A DNA stretch of 64,000 bases from Thermacetogenium phaeum DSM 12270 (GTDB taxonomy: Bacteria; Bacillota; DSM-12270; Thermacetogeniales; Thermacetogeniaceae): NCBI RefSeq assembly GCF_000305935.1, contig NC_018870.1:2756501-2820500 (forward strand). Direction: 5' to 3'. This document shows positions 1 to 12,317 of the stretch, one piece after another (the stretch's first letter is position 1; each line of letters opens with the position of its first letter). Both the position numbers and the translations under genes were made by a program. The notes beneath the pieces are model-generated. The model was not told where the DNA came from and searched no databases. It saw nothing but the letters and a program-made list of their open reading frames with translations.

Positions 1-268
1 CAGTATCTGGGAGGATGCGCAGGACGTTGCCGCTCATCTCGAAAACCCCCATACCGCAGGCGACATAATGGGGCTGCCCCTCTTTGACGTATTTGATCAC
101 ACCGATATCCAGCCCGCCGATAATAGGGGCGTGATTGCGCAAGATGCCCAGCAGGCCGTCCTGCGAAGGGATGACCACTCCTTCCACATCCTCTTCGACG
201 ACAACCCGCTCGGGGGTAACGATCTCCAACCGAAAGGTTTTCCCTTTTTCCTTAGCCTGTTCCGCCAC
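1..268 (-). CDS. atpC: ATP synthase F1 epsilon subunit, partial (C-terminal part beyond window)
   Basis: The first 89 codons of the epsilon subunit, the central-stalk regulator of F1, are present; the rest lies before position 1. The frame starts with GTG directly after the atpD TAA stop. It gives the family pattern of a short charged head followed by FRLEIVTPERVVVEEDVEG, VIPSQDGLLGILRNHAP and an ACGMGVFEM strand. It is the last gene of the minus-strand atp operon, in the usual order after atpD. It is too short for the ORF list because it is truncated. Identity is confident; the true length cannot be seen. Confidence 0.93.
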   Translation of the reverse strand, partial: MAEQAKEKGKTFRLEIVTPERVVVEEDVEGVVIPSQDGLLGILRNHAPIIGGLDIGVIKYVKEGQPHYVACGMGVFEMSGNVLRILPDT

Positions 269-1714
<1,446 letters not shown>

Positions 1715-1725
1715 TTATACCTCCT

Positions 1726-2607
1726 TCATCCTTTCAGGGCCTCCGCCCCGCCGACGATCTCGGAGATCTCTTTGGTAATCGCCGCCTGACGGGCTTTGTT
1801 GCTCAACAGGGTCAACTGCTGGATCATCTCTCCGGCGTTTTCCGTGGCGTGGCTCATGGCCACCATCCGCGCCGCGTGTTCACTGGCCTTTGACTCCAGA
1901 AGGGCGCGGTAAACCTCGGCGTCGATAAAGCGAGGCAGGATCATTTCCAGAACGGCCCGCGGGCTCGGCTCGATAAAGTAATCACTGAGATAATCTGCCT
2001 CGCCATCCTCTTCCGCTGCGGCGGCAGGAGCGCCATCCACATCAATCGGAAGCAGCTTCACCACCTTCGGGTGCTGCCTTCCCGTGGATATAAACTCCGT
2101 AAATACCAGATTGATCTCATCAAAAGTATTCCCCTCATAGAGCTTGACCAGGGCGCGGGAGATGGCCTGCGCCTGCGCCATCGTCGGCTCATCTCCGATG
2201 GCCAGGAACTCCGCAACGAGGTTGTACTTCCGGCGGCGAAAGTAGTCGCGCCCCTTCCGCCCGATAACGACGAGCCCGGTATCTTCCTCCTGCGCCATAA
2301 CCGTCTCCGCCTGTCGGATGATATGGGCGTTGAAAGCCCCACAGAGCCCCCTGTCGGAAGTAAAAACAGCATAACCCACGCTCTTCCGCTCGCGCGGTAC
2401 GAGAAGAGGGTGGGTGGATTCGGCAAAGGCCCCGGCAATTCTCTCGATCATCCCCTGAATCTCCCGGGCGTAGGGCCTGGCTGCTTCAACCTTCTCCTGG
2501 GCGCGCCGCAAGCGCGCCGCAGCCACCATTTCCATCGCCTTGGTTATCTGCTCTGTATTTTTAATGCTCCGGATTCGCCTTTTGATGTCCCGCATCTGTT
2601 CCGGCAA
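1726..2607 (-). CDS. atpG: ATP synthase F1 gamma subunit
   Basis: Rotor shaft of F1. The 293 aa protein has the typical N-terminal helix MRDIKRRIRSIKNTEQITKA and the C-terminal helix ATENAGEMIQQLTLLSNKARQA that form the coiled shaft. The middle domain carries the DRGLCGAFN motif. It lies 18 bases after atpA and 14 before atpD in the standard order. The charged, alanine-rich stretch around residues 195-210 (AAAAEEDGEADY) is a common variable insert. Confidence 0.97.
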   Translation of the reverse strand: MPEQMRDIKRRIRSIKNTEQITKAMEMVAAARLRRAQEKVEAARPYAREIQGMIERIAGAFAESTHPLLVPRERKSVGYAVFTSDRGLCGAFNAHIIRQAETVMAQEEDTGLVVIGRKGRDYFRRRKYNLVAEFLAIGDEPTMAQAQAISRALVKLYEGNTFDEINLVFTEFISTGRQHPKVVKLLPIDVDGAPAAAAEEDGEADYLSDYFIEPSPRAVLEMILPRFIDAEVYRALLESKASEHAARMVAMSHATENAGEMIQQLTLLSNKARQAAITKEISEIVGGAEALKG

Positions 2608-2625
2608 TTAGATCACCCCTGTCGC

Positions 2626-4725
<2,100 letters not shown>

Positions 4726-4729
<4 letters not shown>

Positions 4730-5211
4730 TGAATTTCCCCTACCTCTTTCAGAATGTCATCCACCATGCGCCTGTTGTCCTCCTGGCTGAGATTGCGACC
4801 CAGGATTTTCTCTGCCGCCATAATGGCCAGTTCGCTTACTTCCCGGCGCAGGGCAAAGATGGCCTCGTCGCGTTCCCGTTGAATCTCCTGGCGCGCCTTC
4901 TCCAGCAGGGCAGTGGCCTCATCGCGCGCCTGAGAGAGAATGGCCGCCCGCTCCTCTTCAGCGGCTTTGGTGGCCCGTGCCACAATATCCTGAGCCTCCT
5001 CCCTGGCGGAGGCGATCTTTTCCTGGTATTCCTTGAGGAGGGCTTCGGACTCGGCGCGGTTGCGCTCCGCTGTGGCAATGTTACGGGCTATCTCCTCCCT
5101 CCGCTTATCCAGGAACTCGATTACCGGCCCATATCCAAATTTATACAGGATAAACAGGATTACCAGAAAGTTTACAATTGCCCAGATCGCTGTATACAGA
5201 TTCAGTTCCAC
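4726..5211 (-). CDS. atpF: ATP synthase Fo b subunit
   Basis: Membrane-anchored peripheral stalk. Residues about 5-26 form one transmembrane helix (TAIWAIVNFLVILFILYKFG). The rest is a long charged, alanine-rich helix ending near residue 161, the normal b-subunit design. It overlaps atpH by four bases. About 120 bases separate it from atpE. Confidence 0.95.
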
Positions 5212-5330
5212 TTTTGTCCCTCCAGCAGCGGGTCCATAAATACCCGGGCGTGCACCGACCGGAAACGCGGCACGCCCCGGGTATCATACCCTGAAAAACC
5301 TTGTGATGCCAGCCACTTTCTCACGGGGAC

Positions 5331-5567
5331 TTAACCCATCTTGCCGAGCAGCAAGAAAGCAATCAAAAGTCCGTAAATGGTCAAGGCCTCCATAAATGCC
5401 ATGGCAATAATGAGGGTAGTCCGCAGTTCTCCGGACATCTCCGGCTGCCGGGACATGCCCTCCAGGGCCTTTGCTGCAGCAGTACCCTGACCCAGAGCGG
5501 GGCCGATTGTGGCAATACCCATCACCAATGCAACGGCTAAAGCAATGATCGCAGACGTCAAATCCAT
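5331..5567 (-). CDS. atpE: ATP synthase Fo c subunit (proton type predicted)
   Basis: Rotor-ring proteolipid of 78 aa with two membrane helices joined by the polar loop SRQPE. The ion-carrying glutamate is E60 in FMEALTIYG. Sodium-binding c subunits usually have Ser or Thr directly after this Glu; here it is Ala, so proton coupling is the better guess. Q27 and Y65, which also occur in sodium-type rings, are present, so the call rests mainly on A61. A good ribosome site (GGAGGGAG) precedes ATG. Confidence 0.96.
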   Translation of the reverse strand: MDLTSAIIALAVALVMGIATIGPALGQGTAAAKALEGMSRQPEMSGELRTTLIIAMAFMEALTIYGLLIAFLLLGKMG

Positions 5568-5642
5568 ATTTTCTCCCTCCTTTCTGCCCCCTACCTAAGT
5601 TGATTTAAAGGTTATCCTTAAAGCCATCGGTCCACCATGCCC

Positions 5643-6323
5643 TCAGTGAGCCTCTGCTGTGGCATTGGCGATGTAAATGGCGGTCAGCGTCGTAAACACC
5701 AAAGCCTGAATAAAGCCGAAGAGAAGCCCCAGCAGCTGCATGGGAACCGGTGTCAAAGGCGCAAATAACCCCAACAAAACGGCGACCACCGTTTCCTCGC
5801 CAAAGATATTTCCGTAAAGTCGCAGGGACAGTGACAGCGGCTTAACAAGCTCTTCAATAAGATTCAAAGGGAACATGAGAAAGAAGGGCTGGAAAAAGTG
5901 CTTCAAGTATCCGACACCCTTCTCCCGCAATCCGGCAACCACAGAGGTGATAAAGGCCACAACTGCAAGCCCTGCCGTTACACTGAGGGTGCTCGTAGGC
6001 GGCGTAAAGCCCTTAACATGTCCGGCCAGCGGGAGAATACCCGACCAGTTGGAGATCAGAATAAAGAGGAAGAGGGTGGCCAGGATCGGAAAATAGCGGC
6101 GCGCCTTCTGCGGCCCCATAATGCCGCCGAAAAAGTTCAGCAAGGCTTCGATGGTATACTCCAGGAGGCACTGAAAACGGCCCGGTACCTTCTGCATCCG
6201 CCTGGTCGCTAAAAAGAAGACGAGCAGCAAAAACGCCATAATTGCCCACATGGTCGTTACGTGGCTGGTGACCTCTAGTCCGAAAACCGTAAACAGCACT
6301 TGACTACCGTGTTCCATCGACAA
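5643..6323 (-). CDS. atpB: ATP synthase Fo a subunit
   Basis: Stator membrane subunit forming the ion half-channels. The 226 aa protein has five to six hydrophobic helices. It carries the essential arginine in PLSLSLRLYGNIFGEE and the C-terminal FIQALVFTTLTAIYIANA helix. It ends in His after Ala-Glu-Ala, as in other short Firmicute a subunits. It lies 75 bases before atpE. Confidence 0.96.
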   Translation of the reverse strand: MSMEHGSQVLFTVFGLEVTSHVTTMWAIMAFLLLVFFLATRRMQKVPGRFQCLLEYTIEALLNFFGGIMGPQKARRYFPILATLFLFILISNWSGILPLAGHVKGFTPPTSTLSVTAGLAVVAFITSVVAGLREKGVGYLKHFFQPFFLMFPLNLIEELVKPLSLSLRLYGNIFGEETVVAVLLGLFAPLTPVPMQLLGLLFGFIQALVFTTLTAIYIANATAEAH

Positions 6324-6402
6324 ACCCCTTTCCAGGCTCCCACTATATCCCTTACATTACAACAATTTTAACCACTTTGCAATCCCCACGTCCAGAAGAT
6401 AA

Positions 6403-6705
6403 CTACTGCGGTTTTTTTTTGAAAGGACGCTTCCTGGCAGCGATGTATTCGCGCACTATAGTCACATTTTTCATCACAGTCAGCCCAACAGCAGTCCCCA
6501 CGAGCATCCACATATCCCGGTAAACCAGGAACATGGCCAGGATATTGATGAAGTACCTCGTCAGATAGCAGTTGGTTACCGCCAGCATCCCCTGATCGGG
6601 CGGCCGGTCCTGGTTTTTTTTAATCGTCCACTGGAGATAGAAGTGGTTCCCGATGCTAACTGCCGCCCCCCACAAAAGGCCGAGCAGCAGGGATTGGTAG
6701 TTCAC
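6403..6705 (-). CDS. AtpI-like ATP synthase assembly protein
   Basis: A 100 aa membrane protein with about three hydrophobic segments (residues 3-20, 48-62, 65-80) directly upstream of atpB. Position and topology match the ATP synthase protein I group, which helps c-ring assembly and Mg2+ handling. Sequence motifs in this family are weak, so the call leans on context. The stop is TAG, and the run of eight or nine T bases at 6411-6420 is simply its lysine-rich tail KKKPQ. Confidence 0.75.
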   Translation of the reverse strand: MNYQSLLLGLLWGAAVSIGNHFYLQWTIKKNQDRPPDQGMLAVTNCYLTRYFINILAMFLVYRDMWMLVGTAVGLTVMKNVTIVREYIAARKRPFKKKPQ

Positions 6706-6714
6706 CGCGCCTCA

Positions 6715-6969
6715 TCACTCCTTACCCCCGTTCTTACAGCCGTCCTCCAGAGCGCTGTTGACGAGCCTGAAAACGCCGCGGAACCCTGCTGCGACCCCAA
6801 ATAGGGAGAAAATGATGGTCATCCAGGAGTCTTCTTTCCGGAACAAAAAAATATCCAGATAATGTCCCATATAATATCCTACCAGAACCGATGCCACCAT
6901 GGTAACCCCAATATTCGTCATCAATGCCAGCGCCCGCCATCCTGAGCGGAATCTCTTCTTTTCGTCCAT
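6715..6969 (-). CDS. AtpZ/AtpI-family small membrane protein
   Basis: About 84 aa with two membrane helices: NIGVTMVASVLVGYYMGHYLD, then SWMTIIFSLFGVAAGFRGVFRL. This is the pattern of AtpZ-type proteins, often called the F0F1-ATPase subunit of the Ca2+/Mg2+ transporter family. It is the first atp gene. I chose the ATG giving MDEKKRF, preceded by GGAG, over a TTG four codons earlier. It follows wecB after about 100 AT-rich bases, where the operon promoter could lie, but no clear -35/-10 pair was found. Confidence 0.75.
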   Translation of the reverse strand: MDEKKRFRSGWRALALMTNIGVTMVASVLVGYYMGHYLDIFLFRKEDSWMTIIFSLFGVAAGFRGVFRLVNSALEDGCKNGGKE

Positions 6970-7066
6970 CTCTTTCTCCAAAATCTGTCATTTGAATGCA
7001 ACGTGAAGAGGCTATGAATAATTATTATTCGCTCTTGATTATGGAAATCCTTCCAGACCCGGTGGA

Positions 7067-8248
7067 TTAGCGAGAAAAATACTTGGCCTCGGCAGCAGGC
7101 CGAAACTCAGCTGGAGCGGCAGCCCGCCCGAAATAGGAGAGGATGGCCTGGACGATGCGCTGCGCTGCTCTGCCGTCACCGTAAGGGTTGACCGCCCCTG
7201 CCATTTTGAGATACGCCCCCTCATCGTCGAGCAGCCGGGAGACCTCTTCGGTAACCCGGTAACGGTCGGTCCCCACGAGACGGGCTGTGCCGAACGCCAC
7301 AGCCTCCGGCCGCTCCGTCACCTGGCGCAGCACAAGCACCGGTTTTCCCAGGGCGGGAGCCTCCTCTTGAATGCCCCCGGAATCCGTAAGCACCAGGTAG
7401 GCCCTCTTCATGACATTGATAAAGGGAAGGTAGTCCAGCGGTTCGGTCAGGTAAACCCGCTGCACGCCGGTTAAAACCCCGGCCACCTCCCGGCGCACCG
7501 CCGGATTTTTATGCACCGGAAAAACCACCCCGACATCGGGATGCGCCAGCAGCACCTCCCGCAGAGCCAGGTAGACGTCCTGCAGGGGTTTCCCCAGGTT
7601 CTCGCGCCGGTGTGTCGTCAGCAGAATAACGCGCCCGTTCTCCTGAAACGCCCTGGCCAGTTCCGGTTCCAGCTGAAAAGGCTGCTCCGCCGCCTGGAAA
7701 AGGGCGTCGATGACCGGATTGCCCGTGACGAAGATCCTCTCAGCGGCAATCCCCTCTTTGAGCAAGGCATCCCGCGCCCGCTCCGTAGGCGCGAAATGCA
7801 GGTCGGAGAGGTGGGTCGTCAGGACCCTGTTGGTCTCTTCGGGAAAAGGGGCATACCTGTTGTAGGTGCGCAGGCCGGCTTCCACATGCCCCACCGGGAT
7901 CCGGCTGTAAAAGGCGGCCAGTGCGGCGGTAAAGGTCGTCGTGGTATCCCCCTGGACCAGCACCAGATCGGGGCGCTCGCGGCCGAGGACCTCTTTCAGC
8001 CCGTGGAGCACCGCATCCGTCACGTCAAAAAGATCCTGCCCCGGGCGCATGACGGCCAGGTCGTAATCCGGCCGCAGGTTGAAGGTGTCCAGCACCTGGT
8101 CGAGCATCTCCCTGTGCTGGGCGGTCACCACAACCCTGGTTTCAATTTCGTCCGCATGCGCCCTCAATTCCCTGATCACGGGAGCCATTTTGATGGCCTC
8201 CGGCCGTGTCCCGAAGACGCACAAAACCCTGATCTTCTTCATGTCCAC
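7067..8248 (-). CDS. wecB: UDP-N-acetylglucosamine 2-epimerase (non-hydrolysing)
   Basis: Cytoplasmic enzyme converting UDP-GlcNAc to UDP-ManNAc for cell-wall polymers. The 393 aa protein has the N-terminal FGTRPEAIKMAPV motif and TAQHREMLDQVL. GDTTTTFTAALAAFYSRIPVGHVEAGLR and the C-terminal LTDSGGIQEEAPALGKPVLVLR are also present. The same gene (mnaA) lies upstream of the atp operon in Bacillus subtilis. The last 20 residues are alanine-rich and outside the conserved fold. Confidence 0.95.
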   Translation of the reverse strand: MDMKKIRVLCVFGTRPEAIKMAPVIRELRAHADEIETRVVVTAQHREMLDQVLDTFNLRPDYDLAVMRPGQDLFDVTDAVLHGLKEVLGRERPDLVLVQGDTTTTFTAALAAFYSRIPVGHVEAGLRTYNRYAPFPEETNRVLTTHLSDLHFAPTERARDALLKEGIAAERIFVTGNPVIDALFQAAEQPFQLEPELARAFQENGRVILLTTHRRENLGKPLQDVYLALREVLLAHPDVGVVFPVHKNPAVRREVAGVLTGVQRVYLTEPLDYLPFINVMKRAYLVLTDSGGIQEEAPALGKPVLVLRQVTERPEAVAFGTARLVGTDRYRVTEEVSRLLDDEGAYLKMAGAVNPYGDGRAAQRIVQAILSYFGRAAAPAEFRPAAEAKYFSR

Positions 8249-8263
8249 ACCGCTTTCCCGGCG

Positions 8264-8587
8264 CTAATCCAGGCGCAAATAGTTCTTCTCAATCAGCTTC
8301 TGGATGTGCCGCTCCAGGGCGGCTCCGACATCGGCATCGTACTCCTCTTCCAGCACGAAGAGGAGGGAAACCGCCGTCTGGGCCACATCCAGCAGCTCCC
8401 GCAGCACCAGATCCACAACCTGCTTCTCGCTCAGGGATGTCCCTTCACCGCTCATTCCCCGAAACTTCCCGATGGCCTGAGCCAGCTCCCCGGCCTCCTC
8501 CATCAGCTTGAGGGCCGTGGACTCCAGCGTCGGCTTGAGATTATTCAGGCGCGGGAGCGTGATGTCCTTCGTCCTCATTTCTCCCAT
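8264..8587 (-). CDS. MazG-like nucleotide pyrophosphohydrolase family protein
   Basis: About 107 aa, all-alpha, with the MazG-type metal motif EEAGELAQA and a second acidic helix [12 protein letters not shown]. Such proteins hydrolyse (d)NTPs to monophosphates, here perhaps as a house-cleaning enzyme beside the nucleotide enzyme dCMP deaminase. The start is uncertain: three in-frame ATG codons lie within 10 codons near a GGGAGAGG ribosome site, and all overlap the end of the deaminase gene. The stop is TAG. Confidence 0.7.
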   Translation of the reverse strand: MGEMRTKDITLPRLNNLKPTLESTALKLMEEAGELAQAIGKFRGMSGEGTSLSEKQVVDLVLRELLDVAQTAVSLLFVLEEEYDADVGAALERHIQKLIEKNYLRLD

Positions 8588-9050
8588 TCTCATCCTCTCC
8601 CTTGACATAACCCATACGGACCAGCCTCACCCCTGCCTCCCGGAAGATATCCAGGGCCAGGCTGTCGGGGTAATCCCCTTGAAAGTAAACCTCCCGGATC
8701 CCGGCATTGCAGATCATCTTGGCGCACAGGACACACGGCCTGTGGGTGATGAAAAACACCCCACCCTTGATGGAAATCCCGTGGACGGCCGCCTGGATAA
8801 TGGCGTTCTGCTCCGCATGGAGGCCGCGGCACAGCTCGTGGCGCTCCCCCGAGGGGACGCGCAGCCTCTCTCGCAGGCAACCCACCTCGCTGCAGTGGGG
8901 GTGCCCCGCAGGGGCGCCGTTGTATCCGGTGCAGAGAATGCGCCTATCCCTGACGATGACAGCCCCTACCTGGCGCCTGAGACATGTGGAGCGCTTGGCC
9001 ACAACTCGGGCAATCTCCATGAAGTACTCATCCCAACCCGGTCTTGCCAT
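8541..9050 (-). CDS. dCMP/cytidine deaminase family protein (ComEB-like)
   Basis: Zinc deaminase of about 169 aa that would convert dCMP to dUMP. The signature [11 protein letters not shown] supplies one His ligand and the catalytic Glu, and PCVLCAKM supplies the two Cys ligands. The N terminus has the [28 protein letters not shown] block of this group. The ATG giving [15 protein letters not shown] is chosen because AGGAGGGG precedes it. It overlaps the downstream MazG-like gene by about 45 bases. Confidence 0.92.
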   Translation of the reverse strand: MARPGWDEYFMEIARVVAKRSTCLRRQVGAVIVRDRRILCTGYNGAPAGHPHCSEVGCLRERLRVPSGERHELCRGLHAEQNAIIQAAVHGISIKGGVFFITHRPCVLCAKMICNAGIREVYFQGDYPDSLALDIFREAGVRLVRMGYVKGEDENGRNEDEGHHAPAPE

Positions 9051-9149
9051 GTAACCCCTCCTGCCCGTGCACAGCAACGCCGCCGGGAGTAAACCCTGAG
9101 GGCTTTACTTTTTCCCCATTTATCGGTATCAGCGGAGCGCAACAGCTGT

Positions 9150-10397
9150 CTAACTCGCATAAATGGGAAACTCCCGGCAGAGCCTCGCCACGATCCGGCG
9201 CGCCTCCTCAATTCTGGCGGCATCCCCCCGGAAGGAAAGCACACAGTGGATCGCCCTCCCGATCTGCTCCATCTCCCGCTCCTTCATGCCCCGGGTGGTC
9301 ACCGCAGGTGTGCCGATTCTGATCCCACTGGTAACCTGAGGCCCAAGAGCATCCCCCGGAACCATGTTCTTATTAACAGTTATCCCCACTTGATCCAGCA
9401 TTAATTCGGCCTCACTCCCGGTGACATCCTTACTGCGCAGATCGACCAGGAGGAGGTGGTTGTCGGTTCCTCCGGACACCAGCGAAAAACCGTATTCCTT
9501 CAGCACTTCCCCCAGCCGGGAGGCATTCTGCACCACCTGCCGCTGATAGGAGCGGAAATCTTCACTGCCCGCCTCTTTCAGACAAACCGCCTTGGCGGCG
9601 ATGACGTGCATCAGCGGCCCTCCCTGAATCCCGGGAAAGACCGCCTTATCGATCTTCTCCGCAAAGGACTTCCGGCAGAAGATCAGCCCACCCCGCGGCC
9701 CCCTCAACGTCTTGTGGGTTGTCGTCGTCGTGAAATCAGCATAGGGAATCGGGCTCGGGTGCAGGCCCGTCGCCACCAATCCGGCAATATGAGCCATATC
9801 CACTAAAAGATAAGAACCGCACTCCCGGGCAATTGCAGCAAAGGCCTCAAAATCGATGCGGCGCGGGTAGGCACTCGCCCCGGCGACGATCATGCGAGGG
9901 CGCACCTCTAGAGCCCGCTTGCGGATCTCCTCATAGTCGAGAAAGCCCTTTTGGTTGACACCGTAAAGATAACTCTCATAATAGCGTCCGGAGATGTTGA
10001 CCCTGCTGCCATGTGTGAGATGCCCCCCGGTTTCCAGCCCCATCCCCAGAATGCGCTCCCCCGGTTTTAAAACCGCGAAATAAACCGCAGTATTGGCCTG
10101 GGTTCCGGAATGAGGCTGAACATTGACGTGCTCCGCCCCAAAGAGCTTCCTGGCCCTTTCTATGGCCAGCTCTTCCACAACATCCACGTGTTCGCAGCCC
10201 CCGTAGTAGCGGCGCCCCGGGTAACCTTCGGCGTACTTGTTGGTCATCACAGACCCCTGCGCCGCCAGCACGGCCCGGCTGGCATAGTTCTCCGAAGCGA
10301 TCAGTTCCAGTTTCTCCCGCTGCCTCCGCTCTTCATCCCGGATGGCAGCCGCCACCTCCGGGTCAACGGGCAGCAGGTACTCATCGATGCAGTCCAT
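9150..10397 (-). CDS. glyA: Serine hydroxymethyltransferase
   Basis: PLP enzyme that interconverts serine and glycine with tetrahydrofolate, feeding one-carbon metabolism. The product is 415 aa from the ATG at 10397 (GGAGGT four bases before). A longer in-frame extension upstream is not family-like. Motifs seen: [42 protein letters not shown] and the PLP lysine in [17 protein letters not shown]. The stop is TAG with an in-frame TGA six codons later. The gene order next to rpiB matches Bacillus. Confidence 0.97.
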   Translation of the reverse strand: MDCIDEYLLPVDPEVAAAIRDEERRQREKLELIASENYASRAVLAAQGSVMTNKYAEGYPGRRYYGGCEHVDVVEELAIERARKLFGAEHVNVQPHSGTQANTAVYFAVLKPGERILGMGLETGGHLTHGSRVNISGRYYESYLYGVNQKGFLDYEEIRKRALEVRPRMIVAGASAYPRRIDFEAFAAIARECGSYLLVDMAHIAGLVATGLHPSPIPYADFTTTTTHKTLRGPRGGLIFCRKSFAEKIDKAVFPGIQGGPLMHVIAAKAVCLKEAGSEDFRSYQRQVVQNASRLGEVLKEYGFSLVSGGTDNHLLLVDLRSKDVTGSEAELMLDQVGITVNKNMVPGDALGPQVTSGIRIGTPAVTTRGMKEREMEQIGRAIHCVLSFRGDAARIEEARRIVARLCREFPIYAS

Positions 10398-10416
10398 TCC
10401 GTACCTCCTGCTATTC

Positions 10417-10902
10417 TTAGTCAACAGCGCTGTCTTCCCTTTTTTGAAGACACCTGCCGCAGAACTCCTCTTCGATCGAGCGGATCTTGTTGACTCTCCT
10501 TTCATGCCGCCCTCCTTGAAAGGCAGCCTGCAGCCAGGCTCTAACGATCTCACAGGCCAAACCGGCCTCTGTTACCCTTTCTCCCAGGGTTAAAACGTTG
10601 GCATCATTGTGTTCGCGGGCAGCGCGTGCGGTAAAGACATCATGGCAGAGGGCAGCCCTGACACCCGGAACCTTATTGGCGGCTATTACCATCCCGATCC
10701 CGGTACCGCAGATCAGGATACCGAACCTGCTCTCGCCGCGGGCGACCGATTCGGCAACCGGCCGGGCGATGTCAGGATAATCGACAGCCTCCGTGCTGTT
10801 CGTCCCGAAATCGACAAAGCTAACCCCCTCCCCTTTAAATTGCTCCTTAATCAGCTCTTTAAGGTTGTAACCGGCATGGTCGCTGCCAATGGCAATCTGC
10901 AC
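10417..10902 (-). CDS. rpiB: Ribose 5-phosphate isomerase B
   Basis: Pentose-phosphate isomerase of the RpiB/LacAB family, about 161 aa. The N terminus [14 protein letters not shown] and the active-site region [25 protein letters not shown] are clear, as is [13 protein letters not shown]. The start is probably the GTG that yields the canonical beginning; an ATG 21 bases upstream is possible. The C-terminal 20 residues ([21 protein letters not shown]) extend beyond the usual end. It lies 19 bases upstream of glyA. Confidence 0.94.
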   Translation of the reverse strand: MQIAIGSDHAGYNLKELIKEQFKGEGVSFVDFGTNSTEAVDYPDIARPVAESVARGESRFGILICGTGIGMVIAANKVPGVRAALCHDVFTARAAREHNDANVLTLGERVTEAGLACEIVRAWLQAAFQGGRHERRVNKIRSIEEEFCGRCLQKREDSAVD

Positions 10903-10981
10903 TGTCACCACCCACCCCCGCATAAACGAAGTAGACTTCTAGGAGGCTGCCCTTTTTTCCTTCCGCGCACCGAACATTTTT

Positions 10982-11674
10982 CTACAACATCTTCCGCAGG
11001 CGCCGAAAAACGCCCTCCAGGGCGGATGCAAGCTCGGAGGCGCACTCCCGGTAGGCGGCCTCCGGCAGGCCGTAAGGGTCGGGAATGTCATACCCGGCCA
11101 GCTCCTTCTCCAAATCCTTTAATTCCTCCAGTTCCCCCCTGATGGCCCAGTTAAGGCCGTCTTTTAAAGCGGAGATCTCTTCGTCGATCTCCCGGAGGCG
11201 CTTCAGGACCTCCGCCCTCTCCTCCTCCAGGGCCTCGAGAGCGGACCCGTTGGCATTCCAGTATCTTTCCCCTTTATCCCTTATCCTCCTCATCACTTCG
11301 GCCAGCCGGGAAGATGCCGGAAAATCCCCGGCGTCGGCAAACTCCTTCAAAATGAAAATCCTATCCGCTGCCTCCGGGAACAGTTCTAAAAGGCGCCTCT
11401 TCTGGGCAGCCGTCATGGTCAGGATGAGGTCCGCCTGCCGCACCATCTCCTCGTTCAACTGCCGCGCCCGGTGGCCGGACAGATCGATCCCCTCCTTCTT
11501 GAGAACGGCACACGCCTGGCGGCTGGCCGCCGCCCCGGGGAAGGCGTCCAGCCCCGCCGAGCTTACCTCAACCTTCTCCGCCAGGTCGAAGGAGCGCAGG
11601 ATTTTCCCGGCCAGCGCCTCCGCCATCGGGCTGCGGCAGGTGTTCCCGGTGCAGACGAACAATATGCGCATCAC
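10982..11674 (-). CDS. Low-molecular-weight protein phosphatase, YwlE-like, with a helical insertion
   Basis: The N terminus ILFVCTGNTCRSPMAEAL is the phosphatase P-loop (Cys at about residue 9, Arg at 15). The general-acid loop DIPDPYG occurs near residue 190. In the usual 150-residue enzyme these parts are closer. Here about 80 extra residues, highly charged and helical (residues about 105-185), are placed just before the acid loop, giving 230 aa. Position between rpiB and mntP matches ywlE, a protein-arginine phosphatase in Bacillus; substrate here is inferred. The stop is TAG. Confidence 0.85.
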   Translation of the reverse strand: MMRILFVCTGNTCRSPMAEALAGKILRSFDLAEKVEVSSAGLDAFPGAAASRQACAVLKKEGIDLSGHRARQLNEEMVRQADLILTMTAAQKRRLLELFPEAADRIFILKEFADAGDFPASSRLAEVMRRIRDKGERYWNANGSALEALEEERAEVLKRLREIDEEISALKDGLNWAIRGELEELKDLEKELAGYDIPDPYGLPEAAYRECASELASALEGVFRRLRKML

Positions 11675-11698
11675 GCCCTATTTCACCCCGTTTCGAGA

Positions 11699-12280
11699 TC
11701 AGAAAAACATTCTCACGCCAATCCCCGCCAGCACCAACCCCCCGGCGATCTCGGCCCACTTTCCTGCCCAGTGACCCAGCAGCTGCCCCAGGAGCAGACC
11801 GCAGGCGGTCATTGCGGCGGCCACCAGGCCCAGCACGACCACGAAAGCAGTCAGTCCCTTCATCGTTGCTCCCAACCCGATGCCGGCCCCGAAGGCATCA
11901 ACGCTGACACTCCAGCTCAAAGCCAGAAGCCCGCCCCAGGAAGAGGCCGGTTTTGCCGGGGGAGGGCTCAGCATTTCCCTGAAGTCCCGCAAACTGAATG
12001 CGGTAACCCTCCACGGCCACCCCTCTCCGATCATCCTCAGCCCCAGGATAATCAGAATGAACCCTCCCATCCAGGCGGCCAGCCTTCCGATCAGAGCGCC
12101 CAGGTAATTACCAATCAGAACGCCGATCAGCGGCATCAACACATGGAATATCCCCACCATTCCGGCGGTGCTGATAATATAACGGCGGGAGCGATTTCCC
12201 ATCCCCAACCCCAGGGCCAGGGAAAAGGCATCGGCACCGAGAGCAACGGCGACCAGGATCAACGTCAACAGTTCGTCCAA
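11699..12280 (-). CDS. mntP: Manganese efflux pump MntP
   Basis: Inner-membrane Mn2+ exporter of 193 aa with six hydrophobic helices. Both family aspartate motifs are present: VALGADAFSLALGLGM in helix one and WSVSVDAFGAGIGLGA in helix four. It starts ATG with a weak ribosome site and follows the Sua5 gene. The chromosomal position equals that of ywlD (mntP) in Bacillus. In many bacteria mntP is controlled by an Mn2+ riboswitch; none is apparent in the 37 bases upstream. Confidence 0.92.
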   Translation of the reverse strand: MDELLTLILVAVALGADAFSLALGLGMGNRSRRYIISTAGMVGIFHVLMPLIGVLIGNYLGALIGRLAAWMGGFILIILGLRMIGEGWPWRVTAFSLRDFREMLSPPPAKPASSWGGLLALSWSVSVDAFGAGIGLGATMKGLTAFVVVLGLVAAAMTACGLLLGQLLGHWAGKWAEIAGGLVLAGIGVRMFF

Positions 12281-12317
12281 CAGCGAAACCCTCTTTCAGA
12301 AGCTTGAATTCAGCGTT

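Noticed and set aside
5331-5567. A sodium-coupled ATP synthase
   Set aside because: The c subunit has Ala immediately after the ion-binding Glu60, where sodium types have Ser or Thr; Q27 and Y65 alone are not enough.
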